A DNA stretch of 64,000 nt, from the NCBI RefSeq assembly GCF_000143415.4, contig NW_003314262.1, positions 5,738,304 through 5,802,303 of the forward strand, in the 5' to 3' direction. The notes below the pieces were generated by a model. It did no database searches, had not been told where the DNA came from, and worked only from the letters and a program-made list of their open reading frames with translations. Below, piece by piece: positions 22,012 to 33,785 of the stretch. The DNA comes from Selaginella moellendorffii (Eukaryota > Streptophyta > Lycopodiopsida > Selaginellales > Selaginellaceae). Within the stretch, counting starts at the first letter, position 1. The number at the start of each line of letters is the position of its first letter. Both the position numbers and the translations under genes were made by a program.

Positions 22012-22590
22012 AAGGTAACAAGGAAAAAGATGCGAGAGAATATCCCAAGGTCGTTTAGGGCAACCATTCCAAAAGGGTGAAAAAGGTGAAAGGAAAAAAA
22101 TAACGAATTCTTTCTTCCGGGCTTTCCGCCGGTCAGAGCAAATCCCACGGTCCAAAGTGGGACGCCAGGGGCCAATGGAAGCCGCCCGATGGGGCCATCT
22201 ACGGCTGATATTGCGCCTGCCACGACGCTCGGGCGCTCCCAGACCTAGCCCCGGCCCCGGCGCGGTTTAGGTTCGGCACCGAAGCTTCCCCGCCTTCTTC
22301 TCGCCAAAACAATGAGCCGGCATGGAATGGACTTGGTGCCGGTGTCTCTTTTCGCTAACCCTTTGCTCCTCATTCTTTTGATGCGCGCCTCCATCGTGTG
22401 CCGCCGCGCCTAGGGAAGGAAGTAAGCGAGCGATCCAGCGCTCGATCGATCGATCGATCGATCGATGCCAGCGGCCTAGGGCGCCCGCGCCGCCGCGGTT
22501 TGTTTGATGCGCTTGTTCGTTGCAGAGGAGGAGAATCGGCGCGCTTCTTCGTGAATTCTGGCGCCGCATTGCGAGGTCTTCCCACGGATT
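22012..22590. promoter_or_regulatory. divergent promoter region PPR / YTH with (CGAT)6
   Basis: About 580 bases between two divergent start codons. A CGAT tetranucleotide repeat, six units, occupies 22443-22466. The YTH-side half is GC-rich. No TATA box is evident on either side. Confidence 0.5.
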
Positions 22591-24513
22591 ATGGGACCGG
22601 TTCCTACGCCCGAGGATCGTAAGTGCTCATTCTCTTTCTCTCGGATTTTCTCGTCTTGACGGTGGAAATTTTGCTTGTAGAAGTGAACGATCTGCTCCAG
22701 AACCTCAAGGTCGAGCCCCGGGGGAAGAAATCGGAGTTTCCAGAGGTAGGCCGACGATTCCCCGCCACGTTTTCTACATTCGTCTCTCTTTGTAACTCTG
22801 GGCAGCTCTACGCGGGCCAGGACGGCAATATTTCGGACAGTAGCGGCGACGCGTCAGTGTCTAGTGGTGATTTTCTTAGCAACACTCACGAAGTTAATCC
22901 GGATTCGAGCATTTTTTATTCCACAAATGGCTATGCTGCTCAAGGGGGTATGGATCGAGATCCGTGTACCATAAAGCACACGTTTTGATCGTTTCCTTTG
23001 TTTTGATATATCCAGGGACGACGGACTGGGAGGAGTATCCTCGTTACGTTGGCCTTAACGGGCTAGATCCGGTAAGCTTGTCAAGAAATCTACTTTGTTT
23101 TCCATTGGGAGTTTTGGAGCTCAATTGTGTGTGGTCTTGCTTGCAGGCCTTGTATAACCCCGAGAGCCTTGTTCTAAGTTATGGCTATGCTTCGCAACCA
23201 TACGGCCAGTACTCCCCAGCTCCGTTTTACGCCGATGGTCAGCTCTACGGACAGTCCGCTTTTCATTTTCCTGCTCCGGTGTACCACGGTCAGTATCACT
23301 TCGTAGAGGTGGATCCCTTGAAGAATGATGGATCAACAGGTGCTATTCCGACGAAGAATGTGCAACGACCGGTTGCAGTGATGGGGCCCTACATACATTA
23401 TCCCATGCCTGTGCATAATTCCAGGCAGGATGGCCGTGGAGGTTTCGAAGGGCTGCGAGCTACAGCTCCTCCTTGGGTTGACGCAAGAAGCTCTTCTCAT
23501 CAGAGGTCAAGCAACAAAACGCAGGTAAGCTTTCAAAAAGTTATGGCTTTTTTAAGTTACCAAAATTTGGTTTTTAATTTTTCACAGCAAGAGCCAGCCC
23601 CGGCTCAGAAGCCTGGGGAGTTGGGAACAGGTTTTCCACCTTTGACAAGGTCGGCTCTCAACTCTATTGGACCAGGCAAAGGAAAACGGGGCAATGTAGA
23701 TGGTAGGCCGGTAGGGAAAGGAGGAGATAGTGTCGAGGCCGAGCACAACAGGGCACCAAGGGCCTCAAAAGGAAAGCCTCAACGAATATATCCTGAGCTG
23801 CAGAAGAAAGGATCAGGTGGAGAAGGTGGCGAGAATTTTGTGGTATCAAAGGAGCAGTACAATAAGCCCGACTTTTCCACGTCCTACAGCAACGCGAAGT
23901 TTTTCATAATCAAGTCGTATAGCGAAGACGATGTACATAAGAGCATCAAGTACGGTGTGTGGGCGAGTACTCCAAATGGAAACAAGAGGCTGGACGCGGC
24001 ATATAAGGAAGCGGCCGGAGAATTTCCTATTTTCCTCTTTTTTTCGGTGAGGTTCCATAGCTTTGTTGCTTACCTGGACATCCTGAAAACGCCTCTTTTC
24101 AGGTTAACGGGAGCGGGCAATTTTGCGGGGTAGCTGAAATGAGCGGACCAATGGACTTTCTCCGGAGCGTCGATTTTTGGCAACAAGACAAGTGGACTGG
24201 ACGGTTCTCAGTAAAGTGGCATTTCATCAAGGATATCACTAATGGCCACTTCCGGCACATAATTCTAGAGAACAACGACAACAAGCCCGTCACGAACAGC
24301 AGAGACACTCAAGAGGTAATCTAAATGTAGCTTCTCAAATGGAAGAACCGCCAGTACTAACTTCCATTCCACACCACAGGTCCAACTCGATCAGGGACTT
24401 GAAATGCTGAGGATTTTCAAGAACTACAACTCAAGCACGTCAATTCTGGACGATTTCCAGTACTACGAGAACCGGCAGATACTAATGCAGGAGAAGAGAT
24501 CACGGAGCTCACA

Positions 24514-24544
<31 letters not shown>

Positions 24545-24832
24545 GTGCCCTCTCCTTTTTGTGATTGACGCGCACTAATTTGGATTTAGGATGGCGCGAC
24601 GCTCTTGAGCAAAAGTACGGCGGACGTGGTTGGCGCAGAGAATCTTACCGACAAGACGAGTGCCTCCACCAGCACAGAGAATCTTACAGACAATAAGTTG
24701 GCTTCCACGAGCGCGGAAGGCAACGCTACTACTACCACTGCTGCCAGTGCTTCTGCGGCGATGCAACGAAAGTCCTACCTCCATAGCCTGGCAGGAGAGA
24801 AAGACGCGGCGGCCAATGCGATTCCAGTCTAG
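22591..24832 (+). CDS. YTH-domain m6A reader (ECT family)
   Basis: Nine exons join in phase to 582 aa: 22591-22618, 22681-22745, 22806-22947, 23016-23071, 23147-23524, 23588-24046, 24103-24315, 24380-24544 and 24590-24832. The N-terminal half is disordered and rich in Tyr, Gly and Ser ([20 protein letters not shown]), as in ECT proteins. The YTH domain spans about residues 325-460: [20 protein letters not shown], then [21 protein letters not shown] and [11 protein letters not shown]. The three cage tryptophans that hold N6-methyladenosine are present. After the domain comes a CAG run of nine codons (24518-24544), followed by a Ser/Thr/Ala-rich tail. Plant ECT proteins act in the cytosol on methylated mRNA and influence leaf and organ growth. 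The polyQ run ends exactly at a splice donor. Confidence 0.95.
24518..24544 (+). repeat. (CAG)9 in the YTH gene
   Basis: Nine CAG units encode polyglutamine. The last unit is the end of an exon, immediately followed by GTGCCC as donor. Confidence 0.95.
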
Positions 24833-25198
24833 GCGAGCAACTTTTGATGCGGCAGTGAAGTAGGCTGCTCTACTGCCACACTCGCTGGTTTGTGTTGCGA
24901 TGCCGCCCTCTTGATGCGAGAAGTTCCACCAGGGAAGATTTGGAGCTGGTTTGTTCTTTCTTCTTTTTTTTTCTTCCTTTTTTTTTTTTCACTTTCTTCG
25001 GTTTTTTTCGTCGTTTCTTTTTTGTTTGGCTGCGAAGCAGGCCTACACGACAAGGCCTTGGAAAATGTTTTTGAGAATAAGGCTCTGGGGGAAAAAATAA
25101 AGAAAAAAACAAAAGAAGATTTTGCAAGGACGGACCCTTGTTATCATTGGAAAAATTGGAAGACCATAAAATAATTGACGATGATTTCGCCACCTTGT
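24833..25198. other. convergent 3' spacer YTH / GDSL
   Basis: 366 bases between two converging stop codons. It contains a long pyrimidine-rich tract (24956-25025) and an A-rich stretch (25095-25118), probably 3' UTR sequence. No gene seen. Confidence 0.6.
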
Positions 25199-26514
25199 TT
25201 ATAACGTGACCAGCTTTTGAAGATTGAATGGCGCTACTGCTCCCGAGCCTCCTCTCCACAAATAGTTGGAGAAAAATCTATAGCCCTGTTCCGTGGGATG
25301 GAGGTCCCAGAAGAGATACTTGGAAGGATCTTGGCAAAGAAACTGCTTAAACGGCTTGTCTGGAGGAACAGGCATGCCACAGGCTACCTCTGCGTGGAAC
25401 TCTCCAGCTCCACAGCAGTTCTGCCTCGTCTCGATGAATCCTATAGGATAGAAAACCTTGGAAGGACGTAAAGAGGAGCTTGGCTTACCATATTTGCTTG
25501 CATTTCTTATCATGTCCATGTAAATCTCATATGACTTCACGGTGATGATCTTCGCGTCTGGCAGCTCTGCTCGCAATTGTGCTAGCATCTCGTTGAGTTT
25601 GTAATTGAAGCTCTTCGCCATGTAGTTCAAGGGGAGGTAGCATCCTTGCTTTTTCAACTCTGAGCTGACAAAATGTCTCGACAGCGGCGTGCATCCCAAA
25701 GGTCCCAGTTCAGAGATTGCAAATTTTCGAGCACCTGCGTCATACAGTGCCTGTGCCCAATAGAAAAAAGGAAGTGATACCTACTTTTCTTTGAAAGAGA
25801 TTTTTCTTCTTACCTTGAAGCTTCTGTTGTAAAGAAGTATCAGGAAGTTCACATAGTATTTTGGAGGAACCTGTTGGAACCTGGAATCCGAAAAGTAAGT
25901 AGTGATAATGTCGTTACTACCAATATTGATGTGAATGATGGACTTCGCAATTTTCTCGTTTACTGCTGCAGCCGGTTGCCCTGCCTTCCATTTTGAAACC
26001 AAGCTATAGAATTGGTTGATCTGCTGGGTGTACGAAATGATATTCTAGAGAAGAAAAGGTGACGCAGAAAACGAAGGAAAAAGGAAAGAACACGTTATAC
26101 CCTATCTTCATTTGTAATAACGAGAAGTCCTGCGCCGGAGGACGCAAAATTTGCACCAAAAGCGTGGCTTGCATTTCCATCCAGATACGGTGGCACCAAT
26201 GGTAAATTTAAAAACCAAGCTGCACCAACAGCAACAATTTCAGTAACTAAACTTCCCGGCCAGAAGAACTTACCCAGAAAATCCGACGGGATCAAACCAT
26301 TGGAATAACGTCCGTTTGGATGATGAAAGTGCGTTTCACCAAACGGTGGAATATCTGCTATAAGAGTTGAGTTGGGAACGAAATAATTGGTTCCAACATC
26401 AACCAGTGAATCTCCAAAGATAAAAAGCGCAGGGACCAGAGGTGTTGCCAAGCACAGCGCTGGTAAGAAATAGACTACTGCTAGCAAGAAATACAATTCA
26501 CCAAAGAAATTCAT
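25199..26514 (-). CDS. GDSL-type esterase/lipase
   Basis: Five exons on the minus strand join in phase to 364 aa: 26514-26274, 26219-26101, 26044-25814, 25750-25489 and 25440-25199. A signal peptide covers about residues 1-23. Block I is FIFGDSLVDVG with the nucleophile at about Ser36, block III is NIGSND, and block V is DLHPTEQGY with the Asp and His of the triad. Other family words are LPLVPPYLDG, GANFASSGAG and LGPLGCTP, plus a conserved NCCGAG after the last intron. The family hydrolyses esters of lipids, cutin monomers or cell-wall acetyl groups outside the cell. The fourth intron (25441-25488) is only 48 bases and in frame, so the unspliced frame stays open across it, which can mislead gene prediction. 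The substrate cannot be told. Confidence 0.93.
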
Positions 26515-26730
26515 TGCTTACCGTCAGACTTCTCGAGACACCTCGAGCTTGAGCCTCCATTGCCTTGTCGTTTTCCATATGGGTGGCTGAACCAATGCTC
26601 TGCTAGCTGTCTCCAAACTTGTCTTCGCTAATGTAAAGCTTACGTACCGTATGCTAATCTGACCCTTCAAGATCTTCGTCGTCTCTCAATATAAATAAAA
26701 TACGATATCGATATTAAACTCCCGAGTTTT

Positions 26731-29700
26731 TCAAAGTGAAAGTCTCGAGAGGTAAGCCAAAGTGTAAGGACTTGTAGACTTACCAAACAAGGTACAGAAA
26801 TCCGGCAGCAGCTTCAGTGTCTTTGCTGCGTCAGGAGTCAAAACATTCAGGTCCGTCCTGAGCTTGAGCAGCTCCTTGCTGCTCTTCTCGGCAGAGATTC
26901 CCTTTTGCCAGACCAACTCAATATTGAATACGTGAGGGCCATTTTTACCGCTCGCAAACTGGAGCACATGAACCCCGTCTATTCCAGCGATGTCGTCCTT
27001 CGGCACCAGCATCTCTTTCGTACCTGTACACAATCGCATTAATCTCGCAGAAAACCGACTGAGCAGGATGAAAGTGTTTTACCCGTTTCGTCGGTGATTA
27101 TGTCCACATGAAGAGCTTGAATCCTGTCAGTGTCGATAGAAAGAGACCACCGATTGGAAGACATCGTCTTTAAGAGGACAGATGTAGTTCTCTGGTCGCC
27201 GACAGTATGATCGCTGAGGATCGTCAGGTTCGGACGGCCTTGCCATAAATCCTCGTCCAGATCACTCGGCTTTTCACAGCCTTTCCTAACGCCGAAGGTC
27301 ACAAAATCTGGTCTCTCGGTACCACCGCACGTGAAGCCGCTCTCAGCAAGAGACTGGACTTCTTTCCCAAGCCCACCAGGAGTCGTAAATGACACTGAAA
27401 TATACGACTCGGAGGATAGCTTGTCCATGTTCGCTTCAATCACATGAACAACCTGCAGGAGCAAAATTAGAAAGAGAACACAAAAATGAAAATAAATCTT
27501 ACATATGTGCCTCTGGCGACGTCCTTTGTAAATGCGGGCACCAATTCATACGACACCACCGACAATGATACAAGAAAAATAAATATTGTTGACAATGAAA
27601 TCCATACTCCGGCACCTGAGCGGACAAAAGGATCTGTAAACAAAACGTTACATATCGTAGAAATTACCTCTATGAATGTAAGGCATCAAATAGCTCAACG
27701 AGAGACATAGTATTGCCGAAATCATGACGGCTATCACGGCATTTCCTACCCACGGAGGTCCACCACCTGGATGTCTGCAGATACAAAGCCATGTCGTCAA
27801 GAAAACCCGGAAAAGTTTTTACAAACCTGTCAAACCGAACAAGGTTGCTAATCAGCACGTTTGGCAAGCTGAGGAAAATATCGGAGGTCAAAACTATAGG
27901 CACGGGTAGGCCCAGCAGCAACGTCCACGAGCTTAATTGCCTTGGAGCTTGGTGCTTTGACAGTGAAGATTCTTTCAAACCATCTGTATTGTGAAAACTA
28001 CCAGTAAGTATATGAAAACTTATCAAAGAAAACGGACTTACAGGCTATTGACGGTATAACTAGCCAAGCCATTGCAATATACGAAGACCCGGCATTAGCC
28101 CACACTCCGAGTCCAAAAACTAAAAGCCACATCAAGAATACGGCCTTGAACATAAACTTCTCGGTTTCCGCAGTCACACTCGCGCTGTTTGGAATAGAAC
28201 GAACCAAGTAAGAACGCAGTAATTTATAACCGAGTGTATGGCCAATAACACCACCGAAAACTGCCGGAGCACCAAACAGGCCCACTGCCAATATCGGATG
28301 AGCTAGATAAGGGACGGAGTATGTGCATAGACGTGGAAGTAGTGCAGCCACTGCCACAGCAGATGATAGAGAAAATATCCAAAACAGTATCACCCCAAAA
28401 GCAGCGAGTAATAGCGCTGGTAAAGAGAACTGGTCGGCTCGAATCATCGATCCGACAAAGAGTAGCAGTGATTGGATAAGGACGGACGAGTAGAGAAGCT
28501 TTGCAAAATCTCGTGTAAAGGTGACCATATATTGTCCCTGTTGTCAGAAAGCCAATATAAACAACAAAAATCACAAAAGAGACATACCAAGACGTCAAAG
28601 TAGACCATTTCTAGCTTTGAGCTTTGACTCGTTCCAAGATGAGCAAGCTCAGGAGACGAAGCAACCTCCACAAGGAAGGGTAGAATATTATCTCCCAGGT
28701 GTTGCAATGATCCAGCTCGAACAAGTTTAAATGCATCATTCTGCGAAAACCAATGTTAGTTAGAATTGTAAGACCAACCCTCAAACCTGTTTACCTGAGT
28801 GTGATAGACAGCCCCATTCTCGACATATGCAAAGTCGAGGCCAGATAATCCAGCTATTTCCCTGTAGACTTGAAAATCTGTTGCAGATTTGATGAGTCCT
28901 GCTTGAAAAACATCCTGCCGCCATAGGTAAATACAAATAAAAAACATTCTTTGCATGCCTAGAACTTACTTGAGCAACTATGTTGGCAGACGGACGCCGA
29001 GCAGTCTGAGCAAAAACGTCCACAAGCCATTTGTCCGGTCCAGCCTTCGAGAAATCGACTACATTTGTTTTTAAACATGAGAAATGTAAACTACCTGAAA
29101 CAATTTAGACTTTCCCCCTGCTCCCATGGCTTCCAGATCTATAAAAGCTCTGATCGATGAATTCCAATGGTGCTGCAAAAGAACAAAAACATGAAATAAG
29201 CTTTTTAGAAAACAAGACGTCTCACCTGAGTGATAAAGCTGTGAGCACCATCAAGGCCCTCCTCTTCTCCGGCATTGAACAAGAATACCACTGAATGCTT
29301 AAATCCTTGAGCTATGTTGGACAGCGCTCGAACAAGCTCCAACATAGAAGATACGCAGGAGCCGCAATCCCCTCCTCCGCTTCTAGAGTTCCAACTTAGA
29401 ATCTTTCTCTGTCTAGAACTTTAAACTGAAGTTCGCAAAAAGCACTTACGATGTGAAGACCGTGTCGACATGAGAGGACACAAGAATGGCATTGTCTTCG
29501 GCATCGTCCGAGTGCTTGGAGCTCAATCGAACGAGTACGTGACTCAAGTCGGCATAAGCAAGAGTCTTTCCTTTGAAAAGCCCTCCTTGCAAACGATTTC
29601 TTCCAGGCTTCGCACGAAAACGCTCGATCTCCATAAAAACCCGTGAATTCGCTTTGCTCTTGATGGACTCCAGGACACGAACTATATACTGCCACACGAT

Positions 29701-30069
29701 CGATCAATCTTTGCATAGGAGAAACAACAACAAGAGATTGCATACCTCCAAAGCGTGGTCGAGATTTTCAGAGCCAACAGGCTTGGGCCCAAAGCTCGTG
29801 AGAACTTTCAAATGCCCCATGGCGCGCTCTTCGGAAAAACCGAGCTTCCCAGCTTCCTCGGCGAGCAGCGGCCTCGGGAGCCGAATGCTCTGAACGTAAT
29901 GCACCGCGAGTCCGAGAATCACCATCCCGACGACGCCCCACACACAGACCTGCGCTGAAGCTGGATCCTGCCGCCGCGCCGGTGAATCAGCCGTTTCCCT
30001 ATCGCTTGATTCGATCGCACCGGCGCTCGATCCGCCCGCCGCCTTCCTCGCGCGCAACGACGAAGCCAT
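26731..30069 (-). CDS. endoplasmic reticulum metallopeptidase 1-like, family M28
   Basis: Thirteen exons join in phase to 899 aa: 30069-29746, 29688-29450, 29382-29226, 29172-29095, 29044-28970, 28914-28795, 28740-28588, 28537-28042, 27983-27827, 27774-27668, 27633-27503, 27452-27083 and 27023-26731. A cytosolic tail of about 40 residues leads to one membrane helix (VCVWGVVGMVILGLAVHYV). The luminal M28 peptidase follows with its zinc ligands and general base: SSHVDTV, GGGDCGSC, NAGEEEGLDG, DLEAMG and VYHTQND. Six to nine further membrane helices follow (for example LIQSLLLFVGSM and FLMWLLVFGLGVW), then a luminal C-terminal domain. The length and layout agree with ER metallopeptidase 1. The in-frame upstream ATG at 30099 would add ten residues. 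All metal ligands appear intact; the physiological substrate in plants is unknown. Confidence 0.92.
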
Positions 30070-30165
30070 AGCCAAGCTCTCAAAAACCCTAAAATTCAAA
30101 ATACTTTAGCCTTCCAAAACCCTATACCTCTATAAAAGAACTCGGGGATTTCCATTCTAGGGTTT
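30070..30165. promoter_or_regulatory. 96-bp divergent promoter with two telo-boxes and a TATA box
   Basis: The ATGs of the M28 gene (-) and the SNU13-like gene (+) are separated by 96 bases. AAACCCTAA lies at 30084-30092 facing the M28 gene, and TAGGGTTTA at 30158-30166 runs into the start codon of the SNU13-like gene. TATAAAAG is at 30131-30138. Confidence 0.7.
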
Positions 30166-30525
30166 ATGGATTATCCACTTGCTACTGGGCACGTCAAGAA
30201 CAAAGTCTTGAGCATCCTGGATAGTGCTGTGCAACTCAACCTGGTGAGGAAAGGAATCAATGAAGTTCTCAAGACTTTGGAGCGAGGACAAACAGGTTTC
30301 GTCGTTTTAGCATCCGATACAGAGCCGCTGGAGATCGTTTCGAGTGTGATAACCGAAGCAACCATGAAGAACCTTAGCTATGTATTCGTTCCCTCAAAGC
30401 TGGAATTGGGACGCATATGTGGAATAGCCAGACCGGTGAGCGCTGTGATTGTAACGAGCTCCAAGGGCGATGTGGATGCTCACACTCGCGAGTTTGAAGA
30501 TGCGATTGCCACCCTTTTGATTTAA
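30166..30525 (+). CDS. divergent SNU13/15.5K-like L7Ae-family RNA-binding protein
   Basis: This single exon encodes 119 aa covering the whole L7Ae/Nhp2/SNU13 fold. YPLATGH aligns with the SNU13 N-terminus. The k-turn-binding helix reads RKGINEVLKTLERG (RKGANE in the canonical protein), followed by ASDTEPLEIV, YVFVPSKLELGRICGIARPV and a C-terminal helix ending TLLI. SNU13 binds kink-turns in U4 snRNA and C/D box snoRNAs. Identity to the nearly invariant plant SNU13 looks clearly reduced, and the gene has no intron, so it may be a retrogene or a specialised paralogue. NHP2 is the next alternative, but YPLA and the ARPV region favour SNU13. The TATA box lies only 27 bases upstream of the ATG. 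Confidence 0.85.
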   Translation: MDYPLATGHVKNKVLSILDSAVQLNLVRKGINEVLKTLERGQTGFVVLASDTEPLEIVSSVITEATMKNLSYVFVPSKLELGRICGIARPVSAVIVTSSKGDVDAHTREFEDAIATLLI

Positions 30526-30612
30526 ATCTACCTTTGATAAGAAAATGGAAGTTCTCTTCCAATTTTAGGGCTCTTAAAGAACCCTAAAAATACTAGTCTA
30601 GAGTTTAGGGTT

Positions 30613-33600
30613 CTACACCACATCTATCAGTGACTTCTTCCGGTCGATCTGATCGTCGCTATCTCCCGCGGAAGAGAGGCTGGGATCCACATCCTTGAGC
30701 ATCCGCACAACCTCGCGCATCGAGGGGCGATTGGCGGGCACCTCGCTGGTGCAGTGGAGCGCGATCTTGAGCACCAGCATCATGTCTCTCGGGCTGGCGC
30801 CCACGATCCTGGGATCAAACACCTTGATCACGTCGTCCCTGGATTGGATCTTGGCGCACACCCATCGCACGATGTCCATGCCATCGTCGCCAAACCCAGC
30901 GTCCACTGGTCTCCTCCCAGTGAGGAGCTCGAGCAGCACAACTCCATAGCTGTAGATATCGCTCTTCTCGTTCACCTTGAGCTTGTGCGCGTACTCTGCA
31001 AGGAAAACAAGGATTCTATCACTTTGATCGATCGAAGAAAGCAAGGGTCGAGAGACCAACCTGGAGCGATGTAGCCCAAAGATCCTGGAAGCGATGAAAC
31101 GGAGTATCCGCCACCATTTTCCCCGCTGGATGATCCCTCGAGCAGCCTCGCCAGCCCAAAGTCCGCCAGCAATCCATCAAAATCCTCGCTCAAAAGAATG
31201 TTGTTTGACTTCACGTCCCGGTGGAGTATCTGCGGTACACAGTCGTGGTGTAGATACGCCAGCCCGTGCGCGGCGCCAAGTGCCGCGCGGTACCGCGCGG
31301 ACCAGTCCAACACCCCGCCTTTTTTACTGTGGAGAAGATCGCCCAAGCTCCCATTGGGCATGTAGTCGTAAACCAAGACGTTGGTCTCGCCATTGGAGCA
31401 GCAGCACAGCAACCGGACGATGTTTACGTGACGGATCCGTCCCAGGCTTTCGATCTCGGCCTGGAATCCATAGTCCCAGCCGCTGCTGCTCGTCGTGTCT
31501 TTGCCACCGCTCGACGACCATAGCTTCTTCACGGCCAGGCACTGCCCATTCTTCAAGCTCGCCTTGTAAACTTTCCCAGCTCCGCCACACCCGATCACAT
31601 TGTCTTCGTCCAGGCTCGCCAAGACATCCTCCTGGCTGAAATCCAGCTTCTGGAACGGCGTCAAGCTCCACTCGAGCGCCTCTCCGCGTCCTCCAAACCT
31701 TTGATCCTGCTCCTCCCGGTGGACGAGCGCTTTGTACTTCCGGTAGAACCAACACGACGCCGCCAAAGACACCACCGCCGCGGAGGCGAGCACCACTCCA
31801 GCGATCAAAGCCATCACTCCCGGACTCCTCTTGCTCCTCTGAGTCTGATCGGCCTCCATGCCCGAGGAGGCCGAGCAAGGAGAGCCCGAGGTGGTGACGC
31901 ACAGCCCCGGGTTGCCGATGAAGCTCGAGCCAAACACCGCGCTGTTCACGTCAAACGGTACGGACCCAGTCAACCGGTTGTACGACACGTTGAAGTGCGT
32001 GAACTCGGCCAGCCGGAGCTTGCCGAGCTCGGGCGGGATCCTGCCGCTCAGCTGGTTCTCGGATAGATCCAGCGATATGAGATTGGAGAGCTCGCCAACT
32101 TCGCCTGGGATGGATCCCGAGAGGGAGTTCCTGGCGAGGCTGAGGTACTGCAGGCGCTTGAGCTCGCCGATCTCGCCAGGGATCGGCCCCTGGAGCTTGT
32201 TTCCATCCAGGAAGAGATACGTCAGGCTCAAGCACTGGGCGATCTCGCTGGGGATGCTTCCGGTGAGCTGGTTGCCGCTGGCGTTGAGCTGGTTGAGGCT
32301 CCGGAGCCGGCCCATCGATCTGGGCAGCTCGCCACCCAGCTGGTTCCCAAAGATCCTCAGCATTTCCAGCCTCTCGGACTTGGCAATGGCCGGATCGATC
32401 GCGCCCTCGAGCTGGTTGTCCGAGATATCGAGGATGACCATGAGTGGCTTCCCCCACAGCCCCGGCGGTACCGCCCCGGAGAGAGAGTTCCCGAAGATTC
32501 TTACCCGGATGAGCGACTCGCACGACCCCAGCTCCGGCGGTATACCGCCCGAGAAGCTGTTCTGGAAGAGCATGAGCCGCCACAGCCGGCCACCGCGGCA
32601 GAGATTCCTGGGGATTTCTCCCGAGAGATTGTTGGAGGAGACGTCGAAGATCTGGAGGCTGGAGAGGCTGCCCATGTCCGGCGGCAGCTTCCCGGTGAGC
32701 CGGTTTTGAAACAGTCCGACGTCGTACAGCGCGGTAAGGTTGGCGATGCCGCGCGGTACCGCCCCGGTCAGCGAGTTGTTCCACAGGTGGATGAGCGCCA
32801 GGCCGCGGATGGACGCGATCTCCTCCGGTATGCTCCCGCTGAGAGAATTGCTGCTGAGGTCTAGATCCGTGAGAGAGGTCAGCCCCGCGATCTCCCGCGG
32901 TATACCGCCCGTGAGGAGATTGTTGTAGAGCTCGAGCTTGGTCAGCTTGGGGAGGCCCAGGATCGCTACTGGAATGTCTCCCGACAGGCTGTTGTACGTG
33001 AGCTCCAGGAAATCGAGCTTGCGGAGATCGCCCAGCCAGGAAGGAATTCGCCCCGAGAGGCCGCATCCGCCACACTTGAGCGACTGGAGAGTGGAGAGGT
33101 TCCGCAGAGATTCTGGGAGCTCGGGGCCGAGATTGTTGTACGAGAGCGTGAGATTCGTGAGGGAGGAGAGCTCACCGATCGAAGATGGCAGCGGCCCCTC
33201 GAGCTTGCAGCTCCAGAGGAGCAATCGCTGGAGATTCTTGAGGCCGCCCAGCTCCTCGGGGATGGTTCCAGTGAAGGGATCGAAGGAGAGATCGAGGTGC
33301 TGGAGCAGCGACAGCGCGGAGAGATTGGCCGGGAGAGCTCCGCCCATGGATGGATTCCTCTGGAGCTCCAGCGAGACGAGATTCTTGCAGCTGAGAATCC
33401 ACGCCGGGAATCCCCCGGAGAAGGAGTTGTCATACGCGGCGAAGGAGGAGAGATTGGAGAGCCCCGAGCAGTCGAAGAGGCCATCGATGCTGCCGCTTAG
33501 ATTCCTCGATCCGATGTTGATGCCCACCACGATTCCAGTGACGCATTCCACGCCCTCCCAGCCGCACGGGGATTTGTCCGAGCTCTTCCAGCTCGCCAGC

Positions 33601-33785
33601 CGATCGTAGCGATCCACGATCCCACTCTTGAGCGCGAGCATTGCCACGACTTGATCCGACCCATCACCCAAAACCACGGCAAAGATCGCGAAGCACGATC
33701 CCAGCACCGCGGCGAGGATCTGGCACGACATCCTCGCGCCCGATCGGCGAGACCCACGCGCAAGAACACGGTCAGCGGCGCTCAT
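30613..33785 (-). CDS. LRR receptor kinase, class XI, HAESA-like
   Basis: Two exons, 33785-31061 and 30995-30613, give 1035 aa; an internal Met at 33731 (MSCQIL) begins a better signal peptide and gives 1017 aa. The ectodomain has an N-terminal cap (WKSSDKSPCGWEGVEC), about twenty 24-residue LRRs (for example LDLSSNSLSGSIPEEIAS) and a C-terminal cap ending NPGLC. A transmembrane helix (VMALIAGVVLASAAVVSLAA) follows. The kinase has GCGGAGKVYKA, LAVKKLW, HRDVKSNNILL and ADFG, with the single intron after the activation segment (GYIAP). HAESA-type receptors sense IDA/CLE-like peptides with SERK co-receptors. The juxtamembrane LTPFQKLDFSQEDVL matches that subfamily. The 5' end and upstream region are duplicated near 51.7 kb. 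Only 87 bases separate its stop from that of the convergent SNU13-like gene. Confidence 0.93.

Noticed and set aside
22012-22155. 48-residue N-terminal extension of the PPR protein
   Set aside because: Composition is unlike a transit peptide or PPR; the internal Met at 22,011 is a better start, although the longer form cannot be excluded.
25441-25488. Reading the GDSL gene straight through this stretch as coding
   Set aside because: It has GT-AG ends on the minus strand and interrupts the conserved NASKYG / FIETRQNCCGAG region; it is a 48-base intron.
31858-32709. 283-codon plus-strand frame and a 374-codon second minus-strand frame inside the LRR kinase
   Set aside because: Shadows of a GC-rich, repetitive LRR coding exon; no domain character or independent splice sites.
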